Virus record (IMG/VR): IMGVR_UViG_3300009164_000384
Coordinates: 1 to 22,542 of that record
DNA: 22,542 nucleotides
Reading direction: 5' to 3' (one strand)
DNA from: a virus
Shown here: in pieces, positions 1 through 6,423 of the stretch
Layout: the number at the start of each line of letters is the position of its first letter
How positions within the stretch are numbered: the first letter of the stretch is position 1
Notes under the pieces: model-generated
What the model was told of the DNA's origin: nothing
Database searches by the model: none
Seen by the model: the letters and a program-made list of their open reading frames with translations, nothing else
Translations under genes and position numbers: made by a program

Positions 1-1
1 G

Positions 2-688
2 GGCAGCTATGACTATGAATACTTGAAGCGTACAGCAACTAGTGCCGCCGTAGGAATGGCTCAAGAATTAGGATTGCCTAGTCCTAAAAATGTTACCTGT
101 GTTAAGCCGTCAGGTACTTTGAGTAAAATCATGGATACTACCGAGGGTGTTCATAAGCCGCTGGGCAAGTACATTTTCAACAATGTGCAATTCTCAAAGC
201 ACGACCCAGTAGTAGAAAAACTGCGCGAAGCAAACTACAAGATAATTAATCATCCAGTTGATGACAGTGGCGTGTTAGTTACATTTCCAGTTAGTTGGGA
301 TGGTGTAGTGTTTGATAAAGTTGACGGCAAAGAAGTTAACTTGGAAAGTGCAGTTACACAACTAGACCGTTACAAGTTGCTGCAAACTAGCTGGAATCAG
401 CAAAATACTAGTGTTACTATTAGCTATGATCCTAGTGAAATTAGCGATATTATTAGCTGGTTGCTAGACAACTGGGATTGCTATGTTGGCGTTAGCTTTA
501 TTTATCGAACTGATCCAACAAAAACAGCTAAAGACTTAGGCTATTTATACTTACCACAAGAAGTGGTAGACGAACGTACTTACAAAGATTATGCATCTCA
601 ATTAGGCCCAGTTGTGTTAGATGATGCTAACAGCTTTGACGAAATTGTAGATGCAGAGTGTGCAACCGGGGCTTGTCCCATCCGTTAA
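2..688 (+). CDS. nrdJ: Adenosylcobalamin-dependent (class II) ribonucleoside-triphosphate reductase, C-terminal part
   Basis: The frame is open from the left edge, so the N-terminal two thirds or more lies outside the window. Class II reductases use coenzyme B12 to reduce ribonucleotides to deoxyribonucleotides, and supply phage DNA synthesis in the cytoplasm. Visible landmarks are the segment VTCVKPSGTLSKI, followed by TTEGVHKPLGKY, a substrate-site region typical of the monomeric RTPR-type enzymes. The tail ends CATGACPIR, a CX4C pair placed like the C-terminal swinging dithiol of Lactobacillus RTPR that re-reduces the active site. No start codon is inside the window; the leucine codon at 23-25 is internal. 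A small gene follows after 9 bases in the same direction, then a terminator. The family assignment is firm; the monomeric RTPR subtype is inferred from the tail. Confidence 0.93.
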   Translation, partial: GSYDYEYLKRTATSAAVGMAQELGLPSPKNVTCVKPSGTLSKIMDTTEGVHKPLGKYIFNNVQFSKHDPVVEKLREANYKIINHPVDDSGVLVTFPVSWDGVVFDKVDGKEVNLESAVTQLDRYKLLQTSWNQQNTSVTISYDPSEISDIISWLLDNWDCYVGVSFIYRTDPTKTAKDLGYLYLPQEVVDERTYKDYASQLGPVVLDDANSFDEIVDAECATGACPIR

Positions 689-697
689 TTAACTAAT

Positions 698-889
698 ATG
701 AAAACTTTTACTTTTGAACTCTCCGAAGACGAAGCTAATGTAATCCTTGCTGGTTTGCAAGAACTGCCTGCTAAAGTGTGTAATCCACTTAGCCAAAAGC
801 TGGTAGAACAAGCCAAACAGCAAATGGAAGGCCGCACAATCAACCACAGTGTTGATGAAAGCGTACAAACTGCCGAACAGTTAAGCTAA
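698..889 (+). CDS. Small hypothetical phage protein, 63 aa
   Basis: This short reading frame begins 9 bases after the reductase stop and ends just before the terminator hairpin, so it is probably the last gene of the rightward transcript. The start is ATG, preceded by AT-rich sequence without a clear Shine-Dalgarno motif, so it may depend on coupling to the reductase. The predicted protein is acidic at the N-terminus (FELSEDEANVILAGLQELP), then helical, with a middle part rich in Lys, Gln and Glu. No signal peptide or membrane segment is visible. Similar small proteins beginning with a Phe/Leu-Asp/Glu 'EAN.IL..L..LP' pattern occur in other phages without known function. I cannot assign a role. 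Confidence 0.7.
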   Translation: MKTFTFELSEDEANVILAGLQELPAKVCNPLSQKLVEQAKQQMEGRTINHSVDESVQTAEQLS

Positions 890-893
890 AAAC

Positions 894-931
894 AAAAAAG
901 CCCCTAAGCATTGCTGCTTAGGGGCTTTTTT
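894..931. terminator. Bidirectional intrinsic terminator
   Basis: A near-perfect inverted repeat of 17 bases per arm, AAAAAAGCCCCTAAGCA / TGCTTAGGGGCTTTTTT, is separated by a TTGC loop. The GC-rich core is flanked by A-tracts and T-tracts, so either strand produces a hairpin followed by a U-run. It lies between two convergent genes and starts 5 bases after the stop of the 63-residue gene. The TAA of phoH on the - strand begins only 2 bases beyond the hairpin, so it can end both the rightward reductase transcript and the leftward tail-fibre/lysis/phoH transcript. Confidence 0.92.
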
Positions 932-932
932 A

Positions 933-1622
933 TTAGTTGTTGTAGGCTAGGATAATCTGTTTACACATTTTACTGCGTACAATGTCATCATCTTCAAATC
1001 TAACTACTTGAACGCCCGGCAAACCTTGTAATCGTCTAACAGCATCTTCTAGACCACTGTCAATAATATCGGTTTGCTTAGGATCGCCGCTAAGTATAAC
1101 TTTGCAGTTTTTACCTACGCGGCTGAGTAGCATTTTTAGTTCAGTTTTGGTTAGGTTTTGCGCTTCATCAACTAAGATAACAGCATAGTCAAAACTCATG
1201 CCTCGCATAAACCCTATTGGTTTAGGATCTATATCCTTGTTTTTTAGGGCATATTGATAAAATCCAGCACCCAGCGTTCTGGTAAACACTGAGTCAAATG
1301 GCTGTAAGTATGGCGCGTATTTATCGTCTAATTTACCTGGTAAGAATCCTAGTCCACGACCAGTTTCTACGTTGGGTCTAGTTAAGATAATTTTTGAAAT
1401 TTTACGGTGAAACAGTTGACCTGCTGCATAACTAGCTGCTACATAAGTCTTGCCAGTGCCAGCACTGCCAATACCAAAAACAATATCATTGTTTCTAATA
1501 GCATCTAGGTACACACTTTGAATTTCATTTAGTGGCTTTACCTCTTTAAATCCATGTTCAATGGGATTTTCACTTTCTAATAAAGCTATTTTACGAGCCC
1601 GCTTACCTGATTGAGCAACCAT
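933..1622 (-). CDS. phoH: PhoH-like P-loop ATPase
   Basis: PhoH-family proteins are cytoplasmic ATPases related to superfamily 1 helicases, very common in aquatic phages; the role in infection is unsettled. Using the ATG at 1620-1622 the protein has 229 residues. It shows a Walker A motif GSAGTGKT at about residues 52-59, a Walker B motif VILVDEAQN at about 148-156, and the downstream SGDPKQ motif typical of the family. The frame is open further upstream to a potential start at 1721, but that would overlap the lysin gene by 80 bases. The ATG at 1622 has an AAAGG ribosome-binding site 5-6 bases upstream and lies 19 bases after the lysin stop, so I prefer it. It is the last gene of the leftward operon and ends directly at the terminator. 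Confidence 0.92.
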   Translation of the reverse strand: MVAQSGKRARKIALLESENPIEHGFKEVKPLNEIQSVYLDAIRNNDIVFGIGSAGTGKTYVAASYAAGQLFHRKISKIILTRPNVETGRGLGFLPGKLDDKYAPYLQPFDSVFTRTLGAGFYQYALKNKDIDPKPIGFMRGMSFDYAVILVDEAQNLTKTELKMLLSRVGKNCKVILSGDPKQTDIIDSGLEDAVRRLQGLPGVQVVRFEDDDIVRSKMCKQIILAYNN

Positions 1623-1641
1623 AGAGACCTTTTTTAAAAGA
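1623..1641 (-). promoter_or_regulatory. Ribosome-binding site that fixes the phoH start
   Basis: The gap between the lysin stop and the preferred phoH ATG reads, on the - strand, an A-rich tract followed by AAAAAAGGTCTCT and then ATG. AAGG lies 5 bases before the ATG, good Shine-Dalgarno spacing. No comparable signal precedes the longer alternative start at 1721. Confidence 0.6.
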
Positions 1642-2220
1642 CTACTTAACGTATGGAATATATTTTGCACTGCGATTAATGAGTACGTCCTCCACATGGT
1701 GACGGTTAATATCACAAGCACTACGATTGCCGTAAAGTGCCACTTTAGACTTCAAACAAAGTTTCTCCACATTATCAAACCAACGGTTAGGATCACACCA
1801 ACTAGCTAATTTACAAGCCCTGCGCTCATGATCCACCCCTCCCAAACCACCGTTATAGGCAGCATCAGCAAAAGCATAAGCCTCCCTATTATCCTGAACA
1901 TATTTACTAAAATACTGATAATTATCACGCATCATTAGTGCTAGTGCACGAATTTGTAAGTCTGGACGATCATAAACTACTTGCCAGTTTAAGTCCGATA
2001 GTTCCTTATTATACTTATGCTTTAGGTCTGATAGAGCATCAAACCTAATTGACCCGTCTGCTTTAAAAGCCCTGGTAATCTGACCAAGCCCTGCACCCTC
2101 CTCACGATCACTACGTAATCTGCTGTGTGAATTCCAGCATTTGCTGTGCTGAAGTGATATGCAGGACTCATGCTCTATTAGACTAGCAAGGTATGCGGCT
2201 TTGGGTGTGTGGCCCAGACT
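1642..2220 (-). CDS. Endolysin catalytic domain (SLT/lysozyme-like), open in the -1 frame of the holin-like gene
   Basis: This is the peptidoglycan-cleaving part of the lysis system. The frame is open from a stop at 2221-2223 down to TAG at 1642-1644 and encodes a complete lytic transglycosylase-type fold. Landmarks are SLIEHESC with the likely catalytic Glu of 'ES', then EEGAGLGQIT, the AYNGG motif, and a Cys-rich C-terminal part with YGNRSACDINRHH. The first ATG in this frame (1933-1935) lies after the catalytic Glu, and only a CTG without a ribosome site (2215-2217) lies near the 5' end, so independent initiation is unlikely. Joining to the upstream frame at the CCCAAAG heptamer gives a 318-residue fusion: catalytic Glu about 144, GLGQIT about 170-175, AYNGG about 247-251. 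It is either made by -1 frameshifting or broken by a one-base sequence error. Confidence 0.85.
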   Translation of the reverse strand, partial: SLGHTPKAAYLASLIEHESCISLQHSKCWNSHSRLRSDREEGAGLGQITRAFKADGSIRFDALSDLKHKYNKELSDLNWQVVYDRPDLQIRALALMMRDNYQYFSKYVQDNREAYAFADAAYNGGLGGVDHERRACKLASWCDPNRWFDNVEKLCLKSKVALYGNRSACDINRHHVEDVLINRSAKYIPYVK

Positions 2221-2597
2221 TTATCTTTTTCTTGCTGAACTGTGGGCAGGTGTTGATATGCCTGCTTGGGTATGTAAGTAGCTACCGGTTGTGCATACAC
2301 CTGTGAGCCGAATAGGGAAAGTAGGCCATAGATAATAATGCAAAGTCCTAAAAAACTCAAGCCTGCGCCAGTGGCGGTTTCGCGTGCCTTTTTCATCAGT
2401 GTTTCCATGTCTGCATAGTCAAACAGTGCCCTGCGTGCAAGGTGCGAAAACCACACTGCTACAATGGGGGTAGCTAGCTTAGCTAGAAATGGGATAGTCA
2501 TGTTACCGCCATTAGGGTCGCTGATAAAAAGGTACAGCATAACAATAATGGTGCCGCCAATCATAAAAATATTGCGGAAACGTAAGTGTTCTTTCAT
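2178..2597 (-). CDS. Holin-like membrane protein; probable N-terminal part of a frameshift-fused lysin
   Basis: The zero-frame product has 139 residues with three predicted membrane segments at about 9-26, 35-52 and 78-97. A positively charged MKKAR at 68-72 precedes the third, and the sequence VYA-Q at 100-103 resembles a signal peptidase site. Such a small multi-span protein next to spanins and a lysin fits a holin that permeabilises the inner membrane. The stretch YIPKQAYQHLPTVQQEKDKVW after the third segment is not holin-like and matches the usual lead-in to the SLT lysin domain of related phage lysins. The frame ends 6 codons after K133 of the slippery heptamer. The ATG overlaps the o-spanin stop as ATGA. 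Whether the 139-residue form, the fusion or both are made cannot be decided here. Confidence 0.72.
   Translation of the reverse strand: MKEHLRFRNIFMIGGTIIVMLYLFISDPNGGNMTIPFLAKLATPIVAVWFSHLARRALFDYADMETLMKKARETATGAGLSFLGLCIIIYGLLSLFGSQVYAQPVATYIPKQAYQHLPTVQQEKDKVWATHPKPHTLLV
2199..2205 (-). other. Candidate -1 frameshift site C CCA AAG
   Basis: On the - strand the zero-frame codons CAC CCA AAG contain the heptamer CCCAAAG in the X XXY YYZ phase required for tandem -1 slippage. After slippage the next codons read GCC GCA TAC and enter the lysin frame, while zero frame stops at 2178-2180. The switch falls where the two halves must join to restore the lysin family sequence. No clear upstream Shine-Dalgarno stimulator is seen. 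A small CAGCA/TGCTG hairpin lies well downstream, and I cannot establish a pseudoknot by eye. Confidence 0.55.
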
Positions 2598-2890
2598 GGT
2601 TTGTCCAAATTGGAAAGTTTACGGATAAGTTCTATGCTAGAACTTTGTTTAATTGCACAATCACCGTACAGTCCAATAATTGTGATATAATGTTGTGCAA
2701 TGGTTTCGTAGGTTGCAGGGGTTTGTAATTGTGGCATTTGTTGGCACGGTTGCAGTGATTTAGGGTCTACCACAACCCGCTGCGGAGTTGCGGCGGGAAT
2801 TGGTGCCTGTTCTGGAGATTTTTTTGAAAAAATTCCGCAACCAGTAAGCATTGTAAAAAGGCAAAAACTGATTAAAATATGTTTTTTCAT
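2594..2890 (-). CDS. o-spanin, outer-membrane lipoprotein (Rz1-like)
   Basis: The 98-residue product begins with a lipoprotein signal: MKKH, a hydrophobic stretch, then the lipobox LTGC with Cys at residue 18, giving a mature protein of about 81 residues anchored in the outer membrane. Proline-rich sequence (KKSPEQAPIPAATPQ) follows, as in Rz1-type spanins, and then a probable helical C-terminal part that could contact the i-spanin. Two more cysteines are near residues 49 and 78. Both ends overlap neighbours by four bases (ATGA), so its translation is likely coupled to the i-spanin upstream and the holin-like gene downstream. The role is completion of lysis by fusing inner and outer membranes. 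The call rests on lipobox, size and position rather than on a conserved domain. Confidence 0.78.
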   Translation of the reverse strand: MKKHILISFCLFTMLTGCGIFSKKSPEQAPIPAATPQRVVVDPKSLQPCQQMPQLQTPATYETIAQHYITIIGLYGDCAIKQSSSIELIRKLSNLDKP

Positions 2891-3249
2891 TTTTCGTTGG
2901 CTCGCAAAATTGCTTGATTGATGCTATCCACAAAAACTTCTGATGGTAAGCACTTGCCATTTTCTACAATAGTTACCGGCTGATTTTTTAGCAACTTGCT
3001 AATCTTACCTATATCTCTGCCCAAACGATCCTGCTGTTCGCTTGCACGAGCCTGTGTTTCTGATAAACTTTGCTCTAGCGTAGTAATTTTCTTTTGCAGT
3101 TGTTGTTGTAGTTCTTGCTTAGCCTGTTCACAGGCTAGGTGTGCTTGCTCGTAGCCGCGATTGTAAATGTAGTTATAGACAAAAAATCCGGTTACTGCTA
3201 TGGCAATACATATAATAATACTGATTACTGCTTTAATATCGTTAGCCAT
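2887..3249 (-). CDS. i-spanin, inner-membrane coiled-coil protein (Rz-like)
   Basis: The 120-residue product has one N-terminal membrane segment at about 7-27, no cleavage site, then a long Gln/Lys/Glu-rich coiled coil from about 33 to 90 that would cross the periplasm. It ends in a short region GKCLPSEVFVDSINQAILRA that resembles the C-terminus of Rz-type proteins. With the lipoprotein encoded next it would form the spanin complex needed for outer-membrane disruption in Gram-negative hosts. Its ATG overlaps the stop of the preceding S74 fibre (TAATG), and its stop overlaps the o-spanin ATG (ATGA). Confidence 0.82.
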   Translation of the reverse strand: MANDIKAVISIIICIAIAVTGFFVYNYIYNRGYEQAHLACEQAKQELQQQLQKKITTLEQSLSETQARASEQQDRLGRDIGKISKLLKNQPVTIVENGKCLPSEVFVDSINQAILRANEK

Positions 3250-4451
3250 TACTTAGTTTCCAATTGTGCAATACGCAGTGCTTGTGCATCTACAAGGGTT
3301 TTGAGTTCTTGAATTGCTCGCATCATAGCAAATTGTATATCAGTTTGATATACTACCAACCTTTTACGATCAGGCTCGTCTTCAGTTGGCCAAGCATCTT
3401 CAGTAATTAACTCTGGTGCAACTGCTTGTACGTCTTGCGCTATAACACCTAAATTTAAATCTGCATTATCCGCTTCATTAATATATAAAAAGGTCTTAAT
3501 AGGAATAGCACACAACTTGTCTAGATAATTACCTGCAACAGCAATATTCTTTTTTTCACGCAAATCTGATAAGTTAGTGTTATTAGCAGAATAATTATCA
3601 ATACCACCATTGCTTTTTACACGAAATACAAGTGCAGTAGCATGTTCATATGTATATCCATAAATATTAGCAGGACCTGCTACAGTTGTAGCTTTAAATC
3701 CTATAGCACCTGAACCCATAGTAGCTGCATTTTCAGCTCTTACAGCTACAGTACCTCCTAAACTTCCTGTTCCAGCAGATATTGTGTTTACATTAAACCA
3801 TCCAGCATGTTGGGTAGCAGGACCATTTAAATCAGATTGTTTAACAGTGGCATAAATACCATAACGTGCATTAGTTGGATCGCCACCTCCATCAAAATAA
3901 CCACCATATCCTGAAACGGCTGGACCTCCTGCAATGGTTGCATACACACCATAAGCGTTTGTTGTTCCGCTATTTGATGTATTACTGCAAAAATATGCTC
4001 CGTAATTATTACCAGCATAACCAGTACCAGTATAAATATTTCCTGGAACATAAATGCCGTATTGATCAGTAGCGGAGTGATTTATCTGTAATTTAGCAGT
4101 TCCTGCACTGGATACTCCAAGACCTAATCGTGAATTAGCACTGTCCCAAACAAAATTAGTTGCACCAGCAAAAGTACCAGCATTATTAAATTGTATTTGA
4201 GTAGTACTGCCACCAGGACTAGCACTAATAGTAGCCCAACTAACACTTGTGCCATTAGTAGTTAAATATTTTCCAGTATTACCAGTTTGACTAGGTATTT
4301 CATTTAATGAAGCCCAACTAGCGGTTGTACCATTAGTAGTTAAAAACTTACCACTATTACTAGTTTGTGTTGGAAGTGAAGCGGCTTGACCTAAAATACC
4401 ACTGCTATCTATATATTGAACGTGTGCAGCTAAATTACGTGAAATAGTCAT
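3249..4451 (-). CDS. Tail fibre protein with C-terminal peptidase S74 chaperone domain
   Basis: This 400-residue fibre starts with tandem short modules of the type TGKYLTTNGTSVSWA, seen in many phage fibres, followed by TTQIQFNNAGTFAGATNF and a beta-rich middle part of irregular repeats containing YGVYAT and YGIYAT. The C-terminal region from about 295 begins SDLREKKNI and contains LGVIAQDVQAV, the hallmark of the intramolecular chaperone of the endosialidase class (S74). This domain trimerises the fibre and cleaves itself at the start of the SD motif, with a helical tail (QELKTLVDAQALRIAQLE) after it. It lies between the oxygenase and the spanins, one of four S74 fibres here. The receptor is not predictable. 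Confidence 0.88.
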   Translation of the reverse strand: MTISRNLAAHVQYIDSSGILGQAASLPTQTSNSGKFLTTNGTTASWASLNEIPSQTGNTGKYLTTNGTSVSWATISASPGGSTTQIQFNNAGTFAGATNFVWDSANSRLGLGVSSAGTAKLQINHSATDQYGIYVPGNIYTGTGYAGNNYGAYFCSNTSNSGTTNAYGVYATIAGGPAVSGYGGYFDGGGDPTNARYGIYATVKQSDLNGPATQHAGWFNVNTISAGTGSLGGTVAVRAENAATMGSGAIGFKATTVAGPANIYGYTYEHATALVFRVKSNGGIDNYSANNTNLSDLREKKNIAVAGNYLDKLCAIPIKTFLYINEADNADLNLGVIAQDVQAVAPELITEDAWPTEDEPDRKRLVVYQTDIQFAMMRAIQELKTLVDAQALRIAQLETK

Positions 4452-4456
4452 CTTAT

Positions 4457-5005
4457 TTACCTAAAACGCGGGCCGCTAAGCCACATAGTTGCTGATATGC
4501 GTAAACCACTAGTAACTGGTGTTACACGATGTTCTAAGATACTAGGAAATGCAATTATAGTACCCTTTATAAGTGGTGCTACATACTCACTATACAGTCT
4601 AACTTGCAATTCACCACCCACAAACCATTTGGGATCGTTAAGTAGGCAGATTACAGTTACCTTACGATCTGTGAACAGCCCACTAAGTGGAAAATTGTCT
4701 ACATGCCAATCATAGTGTTGGCCTGACTGGTACTCAGCAAATTGCACTGATTCATGTGTGGTAATATCATAGTTCCATAAACATTCCGCACTAGCCTTTT
4801 CACCAAATCCACGCATTAGGTTACCAAACCAGTGCGTGTGATCAGCAAATCTAATAGTGGTATTGCGATTTTTATGTGAGTGTTCTGTACCATCCACACC
4901 CATATGAGCATCACGACTAGGCAGTTGTAAGAATTCTTGTGTGGCTAAGTCACATAATTCTTGGGGAATTTGACCTAACCACCAAATTGGTAAGTGTTTG
5001 TTCAT
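4457..5005 (-). CDS. 2-oxoglutarate/Fe(II)-dependent oxygenase (prolyl 4-hydroxylase-like, PKHD type)
   Basis: Enzymes of this family hydroxylate protein or small-molecule substrates with Fe(II), 2-oxoglutarate and O2. In the 182-residue protein the facial triad is visible as H101 and D103 in HYDWHVD and H159 in LEHRV, and R169 in SGLRIS is placed to bind 2-oxoglutarate. NDPKWFVGGELQV between them is the usual core strand region with GGEL. I choose the ATG at 5003-5005 because it overlaps the stop of the upstream gene as ATGA; a TTG six codons earlier is possible but less likely. The gene is surrounded by tail-fibre genes, including a collagen-like fibre, which suggests a virion protein substrate. 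That substrate assignment is inference. Confidence 0.88.
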   Translation of the reverse strand: MNKHLPIWWLGQIPQELCDLATQEFLQLPSRDAHMGVDGTEHSHKNRNTTIRFADHTHWFGNLMRGFGEKASAECLWNYDITTHESVQFAEYQSGQHYDWHVDNFPLSGLFTDRKVTVICLLNDPKWFVGGELQVRLYSEYVAPLIKGTIIAFPSILEHRVTPVTSGLRISATMWLSGPRFR

Positions 5006-5580
5006 TGTGGTGCTTGTGGCCAAGTTACTTGTTGTGGAAAACCAGATTGTTGTGGTAGGTCACGTAATTGCTGACGATAAATAGCCCATAATTCACGAGT
5101 AATATTGGGCACGTCAGGTAGTTGAGTCCAATCACTGGCTATAAGTAACTGATTTCTGCCATTTCGTACGGCCAAACTACGTTCTGCAGTAGCATCTAGC
5201 GGTGCTGGTTTACTGGCTATAACATCTTGAAATTCACTAGTAATCCAAGTTAAATTAGTAACAGTTTGAATTTCTGCGGTTATAGTGCTCAACACAAATT
5301 GTGCAGCACCAGCTTTAATTTCCGCAATTTTTGCCAAACCTAGTGCCTCTTGAACCCAACTAATTGCCTGAGCTTCACTAACATTTTCTAGTGGTGTGTA
5401 GTTGCTATCGTCCGGCAATCCCAAGTTTGACTGACCGAAAGCTACGTGCCGCTGTCCACCTAGTGCACTAGCATCTGTAACTAGTGCCCATTCTATCATA
5501 GTAACCAAATTGGTTAATTGTCCTAAAACTGGAAATACTTCTAGTCGAAGGATTTTCCAGGTTTGAGTTATTGCTTGCAT
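5002..5580 (-). CDS. Tail fibre assembly chaperone-like protein
   Basis: The 192-residue protein appears to have two parts. The N-terminal half (about 1-85) resembles a short uncharacterised phage domain, with ITQTWKILRLEV near the start and SEAQAISWVQEALG at its end. The C-terminal quarter reads RNQLLIASDWTQLPD and IYRQQLRDLPQQSGFP, then VTWPQAP. This is the signature of the phage tail assembly chaperone family (Phage_tail_APC-like), often placed directly after fibre genes. It probably assists folding or attachment of a neighbouring fibre or adhesin. A good AAGGA ribosome site precedes the ATG, and the stop overlaps the oxygenase start (ATGA). Confidence 0.75.
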   Translation of the reverse strand: MQAITQTWKILRLEVFPVLGQLTNLVTMIEWALVTDASALGGQRHVAFGQSNLGLPDDSNYTPLENVSEAQAISWVQEALGLAKIAEIKAGAAQFVLSTITAEIQTVTNLTWITSEFQDVIASKPAPLDATAERSLAVRNGRNQLLIASDWTQLPDVPNITRELWAIYRQQLRDLPQQSGFPQQVTWPQAPQ

Positions 5581-5595
5581 TTTTATAAATCCTTG

Positions 5596-6423
5596 TTAGG
5601 TAACGTAGAAAGCAATTCTACCCTGATTACCTGCTTGACCGTGTGTGCTAGTTCTGCTACCTGCAGGACTTACAGAACCACGACCACCTTGACCATAGTA
5701 GCTGGTGCCTTCGGCATAGTTAGCACTGCCATATGTACCACCATCACCGCCAGGGCTAGAGTAATAGGAATAAGTTCCGCCAGCTAGTGTATAAGTGCTA
5801 CCAGTACCGCCAGAGTTGTTGTTACCTGCTCCGCCATTACCACCACCGCCACCAGCATTACCAGTACCGCTAGTATCTCCGCCACCACCCGCATTGCCAT
5901 TACCGCTAGTACCACCGGCTCCGTTTAGGTAACTGCCGCCGCTGGCATAACCAAAACCTCCGCCTGCACCACCAGTACAACTTACAGTACCAAATCCAGA
6001 CATAACACTAGCACTACCAGCACTACCGGCTGCTTGACCAGTACCGTATGCACCACCACCGCCTACAGTTAAACTTAGGCTACTTACTCCGGATAAGGAG
6101 ACTGCAAAGTAGTAGGCATATCCACCACCACCACCACCGCCTTTACCCGGACCTGGAGTGGTAACAGTTTGCGCGCCACCGCCACCGCCCCCACCACCAA
6201 CACAAATTGCGGTGATGATACTAGCACCACTAGGCTTAGTCCAAGTAAAACTGCCGACTGTAACATAGTCGTAAAGTGTAGGACTAAAATTACTTTTACC
6301 ACGAAACTGTGACATACTCACTGGTAATGACAATCCTGCAGGACTAGCTGAATTTGCCAAACTACTTCTGGCAAACTCAGTTTGAATTGCTGATAGTGTA
6401 ATTGCACCCGTAGGTAGTGCCAT
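5596..6423 (-). CDS. Glycine-rich tail adhesin, 275 aa
   Basis: The N-terminus (ALPTGAITLSAIQTEFARS, ending SMSQFRGKS) matches a short conserved attachment module found on many phage tail proteins. It is followed by YDYVTVGSFTWTKPSGAS and then about 190 residues dominated by glycine runs (for example VGGGGGGGGA) interspersed with Ser, Thr, Tyr and Asn. Such glycine-rich sandwiches are known in adhesins of T-even-like phages, where loops between glycine strands bind surface receptors. There are no enzymatic motifs. The ATG overlaps the stop of the collagen-like S74 fibre (TAATG), with GAGG just upstream, so the two may be translated together and act at the same fibre tip. It is the only adhesin of this class downstream of the S74 block. 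Confidence 0.82.
   Translation of the reverse strand: MALPTGAITLSAIQTEFARSSLANSASPAGLSLPVSMSQFRGKSNFSPTLYDYVTVGSFTWTKPSGASIITAICVGGGGGGGGAQTVTTPGPGKGGGGGGGYAYYFAVSLSGVSSLSLTVGGGGAYGTGQAAGSAGSASVMSGFGTVSCTGGAGGGFGYASGGSYLNGAGGTSGNGNAGGGGDTSGTGNAGGGGGNGGAGNNNSGGTGSTYTLAGGTYSYYSSPGGDGGTYGSANYAEGTSYYGQGGRGSVSPAGSRTSTHGQAGNQGRIAFYVT

Noticed and set aside
1623-1721. Longer phoH start at 1721
   Set aside because: It would overlap the lysin by 80 bases, adds a non-conserved hydrophobic stretch, and lacks a good ribosome site compared with the ATG at 1622.
1642-1935. A separate 97-residue gene starting at ATG 1933-1935
   Set aside because: The same frame is open for a further 285 bases upstream and holds the catalytic Glu and GLGQIT motifs, so this ATG is internal to the lysin domain.
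2215-2217. CTG as an independent lysin start
   Set aside because: There is no ribosome-binding motif before it, CTG starts are rare, and it would lack the export segment; fusion with the upstream frame is a better explanation.
4030-4045. T4-type late promoter TATAAATA on the + strand
   Set aside because: It lies inside a - strand gene, points away from any + strand gene, and is likely chance in AT-rich sequence.
5006-5023. TTG start for the oxygenase six codons upstream
   Set aside because: The ATG at 5003-5005 forms an ATGA overlap with the upstream stop, as at several other junctions here.
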